This document shows positions 15,509 through 24,200 of a stretch of 64,000 nt of DNA, in pieces. Each line of letters begins with the position of its first letter. The stretch's first letter is position 1. This stretch comes from Arenibacter troitsensis (GTDB lineage Bacteria; Bacteroidota; Bacteroidia; Flavobacteriales; Flavobacteriaceae). The notes under the pieces were generated by a model. It was not told the DNA's origin, did not search any database, and saw only the letters and a list, made by a program, of their open reading frames with translations. The stretch spans positions 956,712 through 1,020,711 of the forward strand of contig NZ_FXAO01000001.1 in the NCBI RefSeq assembly GCF_900177645.1. Direction: 5' to 3'. A program made the position numbers and the translations under genes.

Positions 15509-15796
15509 ATGAAAAATAAGAGAGCTGTCCTTTTTCCAAAATACCAGAGGACAATGGGGCAATTAGGAGAGAATATAAAGCTTGCGCGTAAACGAAGAAA
15601 GCTTACCACTATTCAGGTATCCGAACGGGCAGGTATAGATAGAAAGACTTTGTATCAGATAGAAAAGGGGAATTCAAAGGTAGCGATTGGTTCATACTTT
15701 AATGTTCTGATTGCACTTGGTTTGCAAGATGATTTTTTAAAGTTGGCAACAGATGATGTATTCGGAAGAAAACTTCAGGACTTAGATTTATTATAA
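15509..15796 (+). CDS. hipB: HipB-like XRE antitoxin
   Basis: From the ATG at 15509 the protein has 95 residues. It contains a Cro/CI-type helix-turn-helix, LGENIKLARKRRKLTTIQVS followed by ERAGIDRKTLYQIEKGNSKV, and ends in KLQDLDLL, as in HipB-like partners of short HipA kinases. HipB binds operator DNA and inactivates the HipA kinase. Here the hipA gene that follows after 9 bases is cut to 60 codons, so the antitoxin is an orphan. It may still act as a regulator. A TTG at 15479 and an internal ATG at 15554 are alternative starts. Confidence 0.75.
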   Translation: MKNKRAVLFPKYQRTMGQLGENIKLARKRRKLTTIQVSERAGIDRKTLYQIEKGNSKVAIGSYFNVLIALGLQDDFLKLATDDVFGRKLQDLDLL

Positions 15797-15805
15797 CAGG
15801 GAAGA

Positions 15806-15988
15806 ATGGCACAAGGTAAATTTGATATATCCGTTTATGCACATTGGCGGGGAATGCCAGAAGCTAAGATGATAGGTGTTCTTGTGGCCCATTATGCCAA
15901 GCGAAAAAAAGACGTTAGCTTCGAATATGATAAAGGTTGGATAAAATCAGAACAACAATTAATGGCAGCGGCATTTATGGATGGCTAG
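15806..15988 (+). pseudogene. hipA: HipA N-terminal fragment
   Basis: The 60 codons read KFDISVYAHWRGMPEAKMIG, then VSFEYDKGWIKSEQQ, which matches the N-terminal subdomain of HipA kinases (the small beta-barrel before the kinase fold). Full HipA proteins have about 400 residues, but here the frame ends at 15988 and no kinase motif follows in the next 300 bases in any frame. The toxin has therefore been deleted, leaving the antitoxin gene in place. Confidence 0.7.
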
Positions 15989-16298
15989 TTGTTGTACAAG
16001 TTAAGTATGTCGATAAAACTCAAATATTTTGACATATGCAGCATATATGTCGTTGGTATGGACATCTCGCCGTATTACATACATGGCCAAAAGTGTCCCA
16101 TAAAAGCTCAATTAACCAAACTACTAAATTTTACCTAGTTTTAATAAATGAACGATTTATAGCACAAATATTTTATCTCTATCTTCATAAAGCAAATTTG
16201 AAAGTTCAAATACAAGGACATACCCGGTGAAAAAAAAGTTCGTCTTTGAATTAATTCATAATTGTACGGTTTTTGTAACTTTACTTTAAAATGATAAT
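15989..16298. other. 310-bp gap without a recognisable gene
   Basis: The segment follows the hipA remnant and precedes the RelE/ParE module. It contains a few CATATG/CGACATA-like short repeats near 16035-16060 but no convincing reading frame. A 64-codon frame at 16036-16230 has no family resemblance or plausible start context. The promoter of the toxin-antitoxin pair should lie at the right end. Confidence 0.4.
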
Positions 16299-16541
16299 AT
16301 GGGCACAGCAGAATTGAACAATACTAAAAAGGAGCTTGTTGGATGGATCCAATCTTTAACCGATGATTCTATTTTAAGTCTGCTTAGTTCCGTTAAATTA
16401 TCCAGTGAGGGCAAATCCATCGACTGGTGGGAAGAACTTACAGAAAGTGATAGGGTTAATATTCTAAGTGGTATCAGAGATTATCAACAAGGTGAAACCA
16501 TGAAATCCAATGAATTCTGGAACGGTTTGACCAATGGATAA
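16299..16541 (+). CDS. Putative antitoxin of a RelE/ParE pair
   Basis: The 80-residue acidic protein has the size and layout of the antitoxins that precede RelE/ParE toxins in Bacteroidetes: an N-terminal helical part (ELVGWIQSLTDDSILSLLSS) and a C-terminal toxin-binding part (DWWEELTESDRVNILSGIRD followed by YQQGETMKSNEFWNGL). No clear DNA-binding motif is visible. It overlaps the toxin gene by eight bases, which supports coupled translation with the antitoxin made first. The call rests mainly on the pairing. Confidence 0.7.
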   Translation: MGTAELNNTKKELVGWIQSLTDDSILSLLSSVKLSSEGKSIDWWEELTESDRVNILSGIRDYQQGETMKSNEFWNGLTNG

Positions 16542-16830
16542 ACCTTACAGGGTAGAATGGACAAAAAGGTCTCTGATAAACGCCATTGCCATTAAAAATT
16601 ACCTTATTCAAAAGTTCACTGTCAAGGAGGTCGTTAAATTTGAAAGATTGCTTCGGCAATTTGAATTAACGGTATCTAATTTCCCTACATTATATCCTGA
16701 ATCAAAAAGTCAAAAACTTTTAAGGCGAGCGGTCATTCACAAAAACACAACTGTTTATTACATTTTCAATAAAGGCAAAGTGACGGTTGTAGCTATGAAG
16801 GATAATAGGAAAGAGAAGGCCGATAGATAA
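16534..16830 (+). CDS. RelE/ParE-family toxin
   Basis: The 98-residue basic protein shows the RelE/ParE fold pattern: YRVEWTKRSLINAIAIKNYL at the start, FERLLRQFELTVSNFPTLYP, then RRAVIHKNTTVYYIFNKGKV and TVVAMKDNRK at the end. ParE types poison DNA gyrase and RelE types cut mRNA on the ribosome. The sequence does not decide between them, though the text is closer to ParE-like Bacteroidetes toxins. The antitoxin is encoded immediately upstream with overlap. Such pairs stabilise mobile elements. Confidence 0.8.
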   Translation: MDKPYRVEWTKRSLINAIAIKNYLIQKFTVKEVVKFERLLRQFELTVSNFPTLYPESKSQKLLRRAVIHKNTTVYYIFNKGKVTVVAMKDNRKEKADR

Positions 16831-17177
16831 CCATGGTTAAAGATAAGACACTAGTGTCATGATTTTTAATAGCTTAATAGTTAGGGTAGTTCTTAATTCC
16901 TTTTCCTGGTTCTGTAAAAAGAACTTTAATTGGGATCATTTTTTAATTTGAGCATTACTATTGGTGGGTATCTTTGCTAAAAATGAAGACACCTAGCTAA
17001 TCTTGGAGTTTTCTATATTTGATGATATCTGATTTTCTTTGTAATTTTAACTCGTAAATAACACATAATCAATACGTTCTTGAGCTATTTATAAATCGAG
17101 TGTCCTTAAAGGGATTTGATTTTGATAAGTACATGCAAAATACTGATAATCAATCATTTGTAACAAGTAGTTGTATT

Positions 17178-17278
17178 CTGTCATCCCGACGAACCTAGAA
17201 ATAGGTAGTATCAAAAACACTGTTAATCACTTGATTTTCAGTGTTTTTTTGTTTTTAGCAATTTTATTTGATATCAAA
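17178..17278 (+). repeat. ~100-bp direct repeat, copy A (possible attL)
   Basis: The repeat begins CTGTCATCCCGACGAACC and ends in TTTGATATCAAA. A near-identical copy with a 7-base insertion is at 51303-51409 in the same orientation, and a diverged copy at 57351-57430. It contains the hairpin AAAAACACTG/CAGTGTTTTT (17213-17248) with a nested AATCA/TGATT stem and a T-run, so it can also work as an intrinsic terminator. It lies 140 bases before the integrase gene. Confidence 0.7.
17213..17250 (+). terminator. Intrinsic terminator-like hairpin in repeat copy A
   Basis: AAAAACACTG pairs with CAGTGTTTTT, and the inner AATCA pairs with TGATT around a two-base turn. A run of T follows. It would stop rightward transcription before the integrase promoter. 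Confidence 0.55.
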
Positions 17279-17290
17279 TGATATCAAATG

Positions 17291-17325
17291 TGCACACCTA
17301 ATTCGGTGTGCAAATCGGTGTGCAA
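17291..17325. promoter_or_regulatory. Putative recombinase arm-type sites, left end
   Basis: TGCACACCTAATT (17291-17303) recurs exactly, inverted, at 50844-50856. It is followed by two direct CGGTGTGCAA copies at 17304-17313 and 17316-17325. Clustered short repeats beside the integrase gene are typical of arm sites bound by the N-terminal domain of tyrosine recombinases. Confidence 0.5.
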
Positions 17326-17417
17326 CTGTTCACAGGAATTGTAGTAAATTGAAAGAACTTTAGAGTAAGATTTGACTTTCGTCTTTACAAATTATTGTTT
17401 AACTAAAGTTTTTACAA

Positions 17418-18734
17418 ATGAGAACAAATCAGACTTTTACTGTTATTTTCTTTACTAGGAAATCGAGAAGTATTCAAAACCTGCTATCCATTTATGTTCG
17501 CATCACCATTTTGGGCAAACGAGCAGAAATAAGTTTAAAGAGAAATATCGAAACCGTGAAATGGGACGCGGATAAAGGCAGGGGTAAAGGCAATTCCGAG
17601 GAAATCCGAATCCTCAACTCCTATTTGGATCAAGTGAGAAGCAAACTAATGCAATGCCATAACCAACTTATCCAGGAAGATAAGATAATATCCTCGAATG
17701 CCATAAAATTAAGGTTTTTAGGGGAGGATAGTGTAACTAAGAGTTTATTGGATCTAATCGAATATCACAATGAGAACATGGTCCATGTCTTAAAACCCGG
17801 TACCATGAAGAATTATTACACGACTGAGAAATACCTAAAGCGATTTTTAAAAACTAAACTCAAACGCGGTGATATTTTTCTGAAGCAACTCAATTATGGT
17901 TTCATTTTGGATTTTGAACAGTTTTTAAGGAGAAGTTTGAACAGCAAGAAACAACGGAGTCTTGGCAATAATGGGGTAATGAAACATCTTGAACGGTTCA
18001 AGAAGATGGTGAATCTTGCAGTAAAATTGGAATGGATGAAAAAGAACCCATTCGACCGCTTTCAATTAAGGTTCAATAAATTTGATAGGGTATTCCTAAC
18101 GGAAAGGGAATTACAGTTAATAGAGGACATCGAATTCAAACAGGAAAGACTGCAACAGGTTAAGGATTGTTTCTTATTTTCTTGTTATACAGGTCTTTCA
18201 TACATTGACATAAAAGGACTCACCGCAGAGAAGATTACAAGAGGACTGGACAATCGCAAATGGATATACACCAAACGGGAAAAAACAAACGAATTGGTAA
18301 GGATACCAATTCTGCCCCAAGCTTGGGAAATTCTGGAAAGGTATAAAAATTGCCCTACCTATAATAGTTTACTTCCAATCTGTTCCAATCAAAAGGTCAA
18401 CGTCTATCTCAAGGAAATTGCAAGCGCTTGTGGAATATATAAGAACATTACCTTCCATGTGGCACGTCATACTTTTGCTACCACGGTAATGCTATCCAAC
18501 GGGGTACCTATTGAAACGGTCTCAAAACTTCTTGGCCATACAAAATTAACCACCACCCAAATTTATGCTAAAGTAGTAGAGTCAAAAATAAGTGAGGATA
18601 TCGATAATCTATTGGAGCGGTTCCAGGCTAAAGAAAATAGAAGTGCTATTGAAAAAAAAGAGAACAAAAGTGGAAAAAGGGGTGGAACGATCGACCCCAA
18701 ATCTTACCATAACTTAACTGCGCATGGATCCTGA
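17418..18734 (+). CDS. Tyrosine recombinase/site-specific integrase (IntDOT-like)
   Basis: The 438-residue protein has an N-terminal arm-binding domain (about 5-75), a SAM-like core-binding domain (about 105-210) and a catalytic domain (about 225-400). Visible catalytic residues are H347 and R350 in HVARHTFATT, H374 in LLGHTKLTTTQIY, and nucleophile Y383. The first conserved Arg is replaced by Ser261 (CYTGLSYIDI), as in the CTnDOT integrase group of Bacteroidetes. It would integrate and excise the element, probably with the small HTH protein at 9058. The last ~11 residues (from about K428) are encoded inside repeat unit R2, so the present C-terminus arose by joining to that repeat. The start at 17418 is preceded by putative arm sites. 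Confidence 0.92.
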   Translation: MRTNQTFTVIFFTRKSRSIQNLLSIYVRITILGKRAEISLKRNIETVKWDADKGRGKGNSEEIRILNSYLDQVRSKLMQCHNQLIQEDKIISSNAIKLRFLGEDSVTKSLLDLIEYHNENMVHVLKPGTMKNYYTTEKYLKRFLKTKLKRGDIFLKQLNYGFILDFEQFLRRSLNSKKQRSLGNNGVMKHLERFKKMVNLAVKLEWMKKNPFDRFQLRFNKFDRVFLTERELQLIEDIEFKQERLQQVKDCFLFSCYTGLSYIDIKGLTAEKITRGLDNRKWIYTKREKTNELVRIPILPQAWEILERYKNCPTYNSLLPICSNQKVNVYLKEIASACGIYKNITFHVARHTFATTVMLSNGVPIETVSKLLGHTKLTTTQIYAKVVESKISEDIDNLLERFQAKENRSAIEKKENKSGKRGGTIDPKSYHNLTAHGS

Positions 18735-18790
18735 TTCGATTTTATAGCGTTCGGGTGGATAAGCGTTTAATAAAATCGAATTAGGGCGCA
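18699..18790. repeat. ~92-bp repeat unit R2 (inverted relative to R1)
   Basis: The unit begins AAATCTTACCATAACTTAAC inside the integrase gene and ends AATTAGGGCGCA beyond its stop. It is about 91% identical to the complement of 11256-11347. It contains the same internal hairpin arms. Confidence 0.8.
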
Positions 18791-19342
18791 TTGTGCTTAT
18801 GTTCAGGAGCACAATGCCAATACCAGAATTTTGGTCTAATATCCGATAATAAGCGTTTATAAACGACTAATCTCCATTCGACAATTTACTAAATTTAAGT
18901 AGCAGCTGTTGTGTCCAAATAGGATGACTGGGTCATAATGATCCAGATTTAATAGGAACTTTCAATGATTTTGACCGAATGACTAAAATTCTCTGTATAC
19001 TATTAGGAGCCAAGTCATTTAAGTCTAGTAAATATTACTAGGATATTATTTACTGTAAAAACTTCAATGATTATAGGGGTTTCGATCGGCTTTACACTAA
19101 AATAGGACAGTGTCTCAAAATTGATAAGGCAATACAGTGGTGAAAATCAATGATTTATAAGCTGTAACACCGCTTTAGCGTGTTACCCTCTTGCTTTACA
19201 TATTAGTTTGCAAATCAAACATAATATGCAAACATTGTTATTCACTACAATAGCTGATATCTTGTTGACTAATTATAAATATGTTTAAATTACTAAACAT
19301 AATTAATGGGAATTTCATTTTATTCTTTCACTGATATTGAAA
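18735..19342. other. ~600-bp gap between integrase and sialidase remnant
   Basis: After the R2 repeat the region is A+T-rich, with stop codons in all frames. Nothing recognisable as a gene, RNA or repeat is visible between about 18800 and 19342. It is likely decayed sequence at the junction of the mobile region and the sialic-acid locus. Confidence 0.5.
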
Positions 19343-19722
19343 TTAGGTTAAAATAATAGTTCCTTTTGCCGATTGTACTAATACTGGGTTCATTATTACA
19401 TTATCACCCGCTGAAACTATTATAGCAGGAGAAGACCACGAAGGTCCACTGTCGGTGCTTCGTTTTAGAGCTATATCGTATTGGCATGATCGTGGTTCAT
19501 ATCTTTACGGCCTTCCATAATAGCTAAGACTGACTCTTTTTTTGTAACGAAAAGGGAAGGGATGCGATAATTATGATAGCCCATATTATCGGTCTGTGGA
19601 TTAAATACTGTATTGATTTCAAAAACCGGAGATTGTTTTGCCGATGAGTTTTGTTGTCCCCAAAGGTACGTTGAGAAGATATATAAAAAGAGAATAGCCA
19701 CTTTTAAAATGTAATTTTTCAT
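19343..19722 (-). pseudogene. GH33 sialidase, N-terminal remnant with frameshift
   Basis: From the ATG at 19722 the frame encodes a signal peptide (MKNYILKVAILFLYIFSTYL, then WGQ) and the sialidase FRIP-box region YRIPSLFVTKKESVLAIMEGR. It stops soon after HDHANTI. The neighbouring frame continues the protein as DIALKRSTDSGPSWSSPAII, including an Asp-box (STDSGPSW), through NVIMNPVLVQSAKGTIILT to a TAA at 19343-19345. One base appears lost at AAT-ACGAT, where the expected sense is N-Y-D. The remaining two thirds of the enzyme are missing. It is a third, dead sialidase copy at the edge of the locus, next to the mobile region. Confidence 0.8.
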
Positions 19723-19745
19723 GTTTATATAAATTAATGGGTGTA

Positions 19746-20438
19746 TTACAAGAATAATTTTATTATATAAGGTGTAATAATGGCTGTCAATAACCCATTT
19801 ATGCACATGGCCAATCCTCCATAGGCACCAGATAGTTTTCCTTCTTCAAGTGCTCTTGCCGTGCCAATACCATGGGCGGCTGTTCCAAGGGCCGCACCAA
19901 TAGCTTTTTTATCGGTTATTCCAAGACTGCGTAAAATGGAAGGTCCGAAGGCGTTACCAAATATTCCAACGGCTATTACCATACCAGCAGCAATATAAGG
20001 TATCCCGTCAATGGATTTGACAATTTCCAGTGCTATTGGGGTGGTGACCGATTTTGGTGCCAAGGATCTTAAAACTGGTTCCGAAGCATTTAAAACTACC
20101 GCTATGCTGCAAACAGAAAGAATACTCAAAACCCCTCCGATAAAAACGGCAGATGTAAAAGGTATTATATTTTCTTTTATCTGTTCATATTTTTCATAGA
20201 ACAGTACCCCTAAGGACACGACCACAGGCCCTAATAAAAAACCTAGATATTGGCCGCCAATATTATAATCTTCAAAATCAATTTTAAAAAATATTAAAAA
20301 GCAAATTATAGTAACAACCGATAGTAAAACTGGATTACATAGTACAAATTTCCATTTACGACTAATTATTTGTGTCAAGTAAAAAACTACCAGTGTTAAA
20401 AATATACCAAATAGAGGTTGTTGATAGATCTCACGCAT
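19746..20438 (-). CDS. lrgB: LrgB-family membrane protein
   Basis: The 230-residue protein is mostly membrane-spanning and carries LrgB family segments: SVTTPIALEIVKSIDGIPYI, GNAFGPSILRSLGI and IGAALGTAAHGIGTARALEE. LrgB acts with LrgA. The pair was first linked to murein hydrolase export and autolysis. Work on several bacteria connects LrgAB/CidAB proteins with pyruvate transport. Its start overlaps the end of lrgA by eight bases. Placed beside a sialic-acid locus whose lyase releases pyruvate, a pyruvate transport role is attractive but inferred. The gene looks complete. Confidence 0.85.
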   Translation of the reverse strand: MREIYQQPLFGIFLTLVVFYLTQIISRKWKFVLCNPVLLSVVTIICFLIFFKIDFEDYNIGGQYLGFLLGPVVVSLGVLFYEKYEQIKENIIPFTSAVFIGGVLSILSVCSIAVVLNASEPVLRSLAPKSVTTPIALEIVKSIDGIPYIAAGMVIAVGIFGNAFGPSILRSLGITDKKAIGAALGTAAHGIGTARALEEGKLSGAYGGLAMCINGLLTAIITPYIIKLFL

Positions 20439-20769
20439 TCTTTTTGAATTTTTGTAGTATTATACCGGTTATATATAAGGTTAGAACAGTGCTTATAATT
20501 GTACTCGCAACAATTGCTAACCAATGAATCTTCAGAATATCAAATAAGGTCATCAAACCAACTCCATAGGGCACAAAAAATAAAACCATATATTTTATAA
20601 ACAGATCGGAAGTTGTTTTAACCTCATGCAATTTAATGACCTTTAACCTTAAGGCGATAAAAATACTTATCATGCCAAAAATGTTTCCAGCTATAGGAAT
20701 ATTTACTAGGTAAACTATTAACTCCCCAAGCATAAGGAATAAAAATATATACAAAACTCCTTTGAACAT
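20431..20769 (-). CDS. lrgA: CidA/LrgA-family membrane protein
   Basis: The 112-residue protein has four hydrophobic segments and the family text VNIPIAGNIFGMISIFIALR (usually PIPG..G), followed by MVLFFVPYGVGLMTLF. It forms the small holin-like subunit of the LrgAB/CidAB complex in the inner membrane. Translation is coupled to lrgB. About 155 bases upstream lies ATGTTATACATAAT (20921-20934), the same motif as before the epimerase gene of the sialic-acid locus, which suggests common control. Confidence 0.8.
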   Translation of the reverse strand: MFKGVLYIFLFLMLGELIVYLVNIPIAGNIFGMISIFIALRLKVIKLHEVKTTSDLFIKYMVLFFVPYGVGLMTLFDILKIHWLAIVASTIISTVLTLYITGIILQKFKKNA

Positions 20770-20920
20770 CTATTGAAACATTTTGATTTATCCTATAAGA
20801 GCAACAAAACCCTTATTAATTAGAGTGCTTTTTAATTGGCTTTTGGCCAATTCGAAATTTAGTTAATCTGTAACTAGAATTTTCCCTTTATCTAATGATA
20901 TTTGAAATAAATAATATTTA

Positions 20921-20934
20921 ATGTTATACATAAT
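20921..20934. promoter_or_regulatory. Degenerate GntR-type operator upstream of lrgAB
   Basis: ATGTTATACATAAT is identical to 14 bases at 34454-34467 and resembles the palindromes before susC, nanA and the sulfatase gene. Confidence 0.45.
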
Positions 20935-21256
20935 GCAATTTTACATTAAGTATTTGGATAATCAAAACAATTTTCTATGATACTGGGATTAATTACTGGT
21001 GTTAATTAGATCAATTGAATCATGATGTTAATCCAATTCAATTGAAGGCTTAGTAGATTTTTTACAAATACCGACTTCCTAATATACACGATCATGTATT
21101 TGTAAGATTCAATCTTAACGGGGGTTGTAAGATTATAAGAAATAAAATCCAAATAGATTTGGTGTTTATTTAAAGTTCAAATTGGTTATCGAAAAAGATT
21201 TAACATTAAAAACTTTCTTAAAATTTGTTTAAAATTAAATTAATGTTTAATATTGG

Positions 21257-21273
21257 ATTATGTAATACATAAT
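21257..21273. promoter_or_regulatory. 17-bp palindrome, probable GntR/FadR operator before susC
   Basis: ATTATGTAATACATAAT is a perfect 8+1+8 palindrome ending 11 bases before the susC start codon. It overlaps the region where the promoter -7 element (TAATATTG at about 21249) would end, so binding would block initiation. The same motif stands before nanA and the sulfatase gene at 48580. Confidence 0.75.
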
Positions 21274-21284
21274 AACTAACTAGT

Positions 21285-24200
21285 ATGATACGAAAAAACA
21301 AATTTTTAAGTTCTTTGCTCACTTTTGTGGCTCTTCTATTATTTACAGGGGTTTATTCGCAAGAAAAAACTGTAACTGGAACCATTTCTGATGATTCTGG
21401 GCAGCCTCTGCCTGGGGCCAATGTCTTAGTGAAAAACACCTCAAATGGGGTTCAGAGTGATTTTGATGGTAATTTCTCAATCAATGCAACATCATCTGAT
21501 GTATTGATATTTAGTTACCTTGGTTTTACCAAAAAAGAAATTTCCGTAGGTGATCAGACATTAATAAATATTTCACTTTCAGAAGATGCTTCGCAATTGG
21601 ATGAAGTAGTTGTTGTGGGCTATGGGTCTCAATCTCGGGAAACACTTACCTCCTCTATATCAAAATTAGATACGAAAGTCTTGGAAAACGTTCCTTTTGC
21701 CAACGCAACACAAGCCTTGCAGGGATCAGTTGCAGGAATCAGGGCTCAGCAGACTTCTGGACAGCCTGGTGCCGGTACACGTATTATTATACGTGGAGGT
21801 ACTTCTATCAATAATCCAGATGGTGCTGGTCCTTTATATGTAATTGATGGTATAATTAGGGATAATATGGACGACCTTAACTCGGCTGACATTGCTTCTG
21901 TACAGGTGTTGAAGGATGCTGCTGCAGCATCGATTTATGGGTCTAGGGCATCTAATGGTGTTGTCATTGTCACTACCAAAACTGGTAAAGGTAAACCTAA
22001 AATAAGCTACAATATGACCACGGGCATGTCGCAGATTGGGAAGACCTACGATTTGGTTTCTGCGCGAGACTACATTTATTATGGAAGATTGGGCTTAGCG
22101 GCCACTGGAGAAAAGCATCCGGAGCGCCTTTCAAGGTTAGACTTACCAGTTGGCGCAGGTATTGGTAATGATTTAACGAATAATACGAGTTTTACAACGC
22201 AATATTTGCAACCTGGAGTTAATGATCATAAGCTGAATGAAGGTTGGGAAAGTATGCCAGATCCCATAGACCCCTCCAGAACAATTATTTTTCAGGGCAC
22301 TGATTGGCAAGAAAAATTATTTAGAACGGGAATTACCACTAACCATCATCTTTCATTTTCTGGTAGTACTGAAGGGGCGGAATACGACGTAAGTGTTGGG
22401 TACCTTAATAGTGAGGGGGTGGCGCTTAGGACGGATTATGAGCGATATACTGCCAAAATGTACGGTGGGTTCAACATTAGGGATAACTTCAAAGTATGGG
22501 GTCGCGTAAACTACAGTACCTCAAACAATAATCAAGTCTATAGTTCCAATCAAATTTTTCAACGCTCCCTAGGTTTGCCTCCAACTGCCAAATTCACTTT
22601 TGAGGACGGTACCTTGGCTCCTGGCCAGAATAGAAGTATCGGAAATCCAGTATACCACCTGGGTAGGTTTGACAAGGAGCGCAGGGATTATAGATTGGCA
22701 CTTTCTATTGGTGCAGATTATCAAATTTTCTCTGATTTAACATTCTCTCCGTTTTTTTCTTATTCTCAAGAGCAAGATTTAGACAATTCATTCCAAAAGT
22801 CATATTTTAATACTGCAACTTCTTTCAATGATTCCAGAGGTGCAAGTGCAGATTTCGCACAGGACATATCAACCCAGATTGAGGGGGTGTTTACCTATGC
22901 AAAGAACATTGGAGATGATCACTCCATGAACGCTAAAGCGGGCTTTTCAAGGGTTAGTAGAGAGGCTTACATTTTAGGTGCAGACGGCAGGGGAGCATCG
23001 TCAGATCTTATATCAACATTAAATGCCTCGGCTGAACCCACGAACGTTACCAGTTCGTTTTCTTCAAGGAATATTATCGGATTCTTTGGAAGGCTAAATT
23101 ATGACTATAAGAGAAAGTATCTTATAACTGCCAGTATTAGACATGACGGAGCGTCAAATCTAGGGGCTGATTTCAAATGGGGAACGTTTCCGGGTGTTTC
23201 GGCAGGTTGGAATGTGCATAGGGAAGATTTCTGGGGTGATAATTCCCCAACCTTTAGTTCTCTAAAGTTTAGAGTTAGTTATGGTGTGACAGGAAATATT
23301 GGTGAATTGGAAGATTATAAATATCAAGGAGAATATGCGGTTGGTAGTAGATACAATGGACAGGCTGCGGTACTTAACTCATCTCTTTCCAATGATGCTC
23401 TTCAATGGGAGGAAACAGAAGCTATTGGTGCAGGATTTGATCTAGGTCTTTTTAATAATAGAGTAACCTTATTGTTCGATTATTACAATCGGGATACTCA
23501 CAATTTGATAACCAGTTTTACTTTGCCAAAAGTGACAGGATTTTCAAGTATTTTGACGAATTTGGGAGACTTGAACAATGAAGGGGTGGAATTGGAATTG
23601 AATGCCAATATCATCGAGGGTGAAAATTTCGGATGGACATCTGCACTAAACCTATCTCATAATAAAAACACCATTACCAAATTACCTGAAAATGGTAATG
23701 AGAACAATAGAATTGGTGGCTATGAAGTAGCGGATCCAGTAAATGGAGGAACTAGATGGGTGGCCGGACTACAAGAGGGTCATGCAATTGGGGATCTCTA
23801 TACCTATGAAGTTTTAGGGGTTTATGCAACCACCGCTGAAGCAGAGGCCGGACCTATTGATGAATTGGTTGCTGGATCTGACAAACGGAAACAAGGAGGC
23901 GATATCATATTTCGAGATGTTAACAATGATGGAATTATCAATACCTTGGATAGGGTATACGTTGGTAATGAATATCCAGATTGGACCGGTGGGTTTACCA
24001 ATACCTTCAATTATAAAAATCTTAGTTTAACCGTTCGTACTGATTTCTCTGTAGGCCACACTATAGCGAATCAAATGCATGGAGTGTTTTTGGGACAATG
24101 GCAAGGGGATATAGGTATAACCAAGGAAGTGTTGAGGTCATGGGAAAACGAAGGAGATGTTACAGATATTCCAAGGTACTACTGGGCAGATCAGCTGGCA

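Larger units (their letters stand above)
16831..17417. other. Integrase upstream region with dispersed repeat and putative att/arm sites
   Basis: No gene is visible. The segment from about 17031 to 17250 is related along its length to 57201-57430. Its right part (17178-17278) is also nearly identical to 51303-51409. It includes a strong hairpin at 17213-17248. Beyond it are TGCACACCTAATT and two CGGTGTGCAA repeats (17291-17325), placed where arm-type sites of a tyrosine recombinase are expected. The integrase starts at 17418. Confidence 0.6.
20770..21284. other. Divergent control region between lrgA and susC
   Basis: This ~515-bp region is very A+T-rich and gene-free. It contains the operator-like motif ATGTTATACATAAT at 20921-20934, a 10-bp inverted repeat TCAATTGAAT/ATTCAATTGA at 21011-21020 and 21036-21045, and a 17-bp perfect palindrome at 21257-21273 directly before susC. 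The length is typical of a SusC leader. Confidence 0.6.

Noticed and set aside
16036-16230. 64-codon plus-strand frame before the RelE/ParE module
   Set aside because: The product looks random, lacks a plausible start context and is not linked to neighbours.
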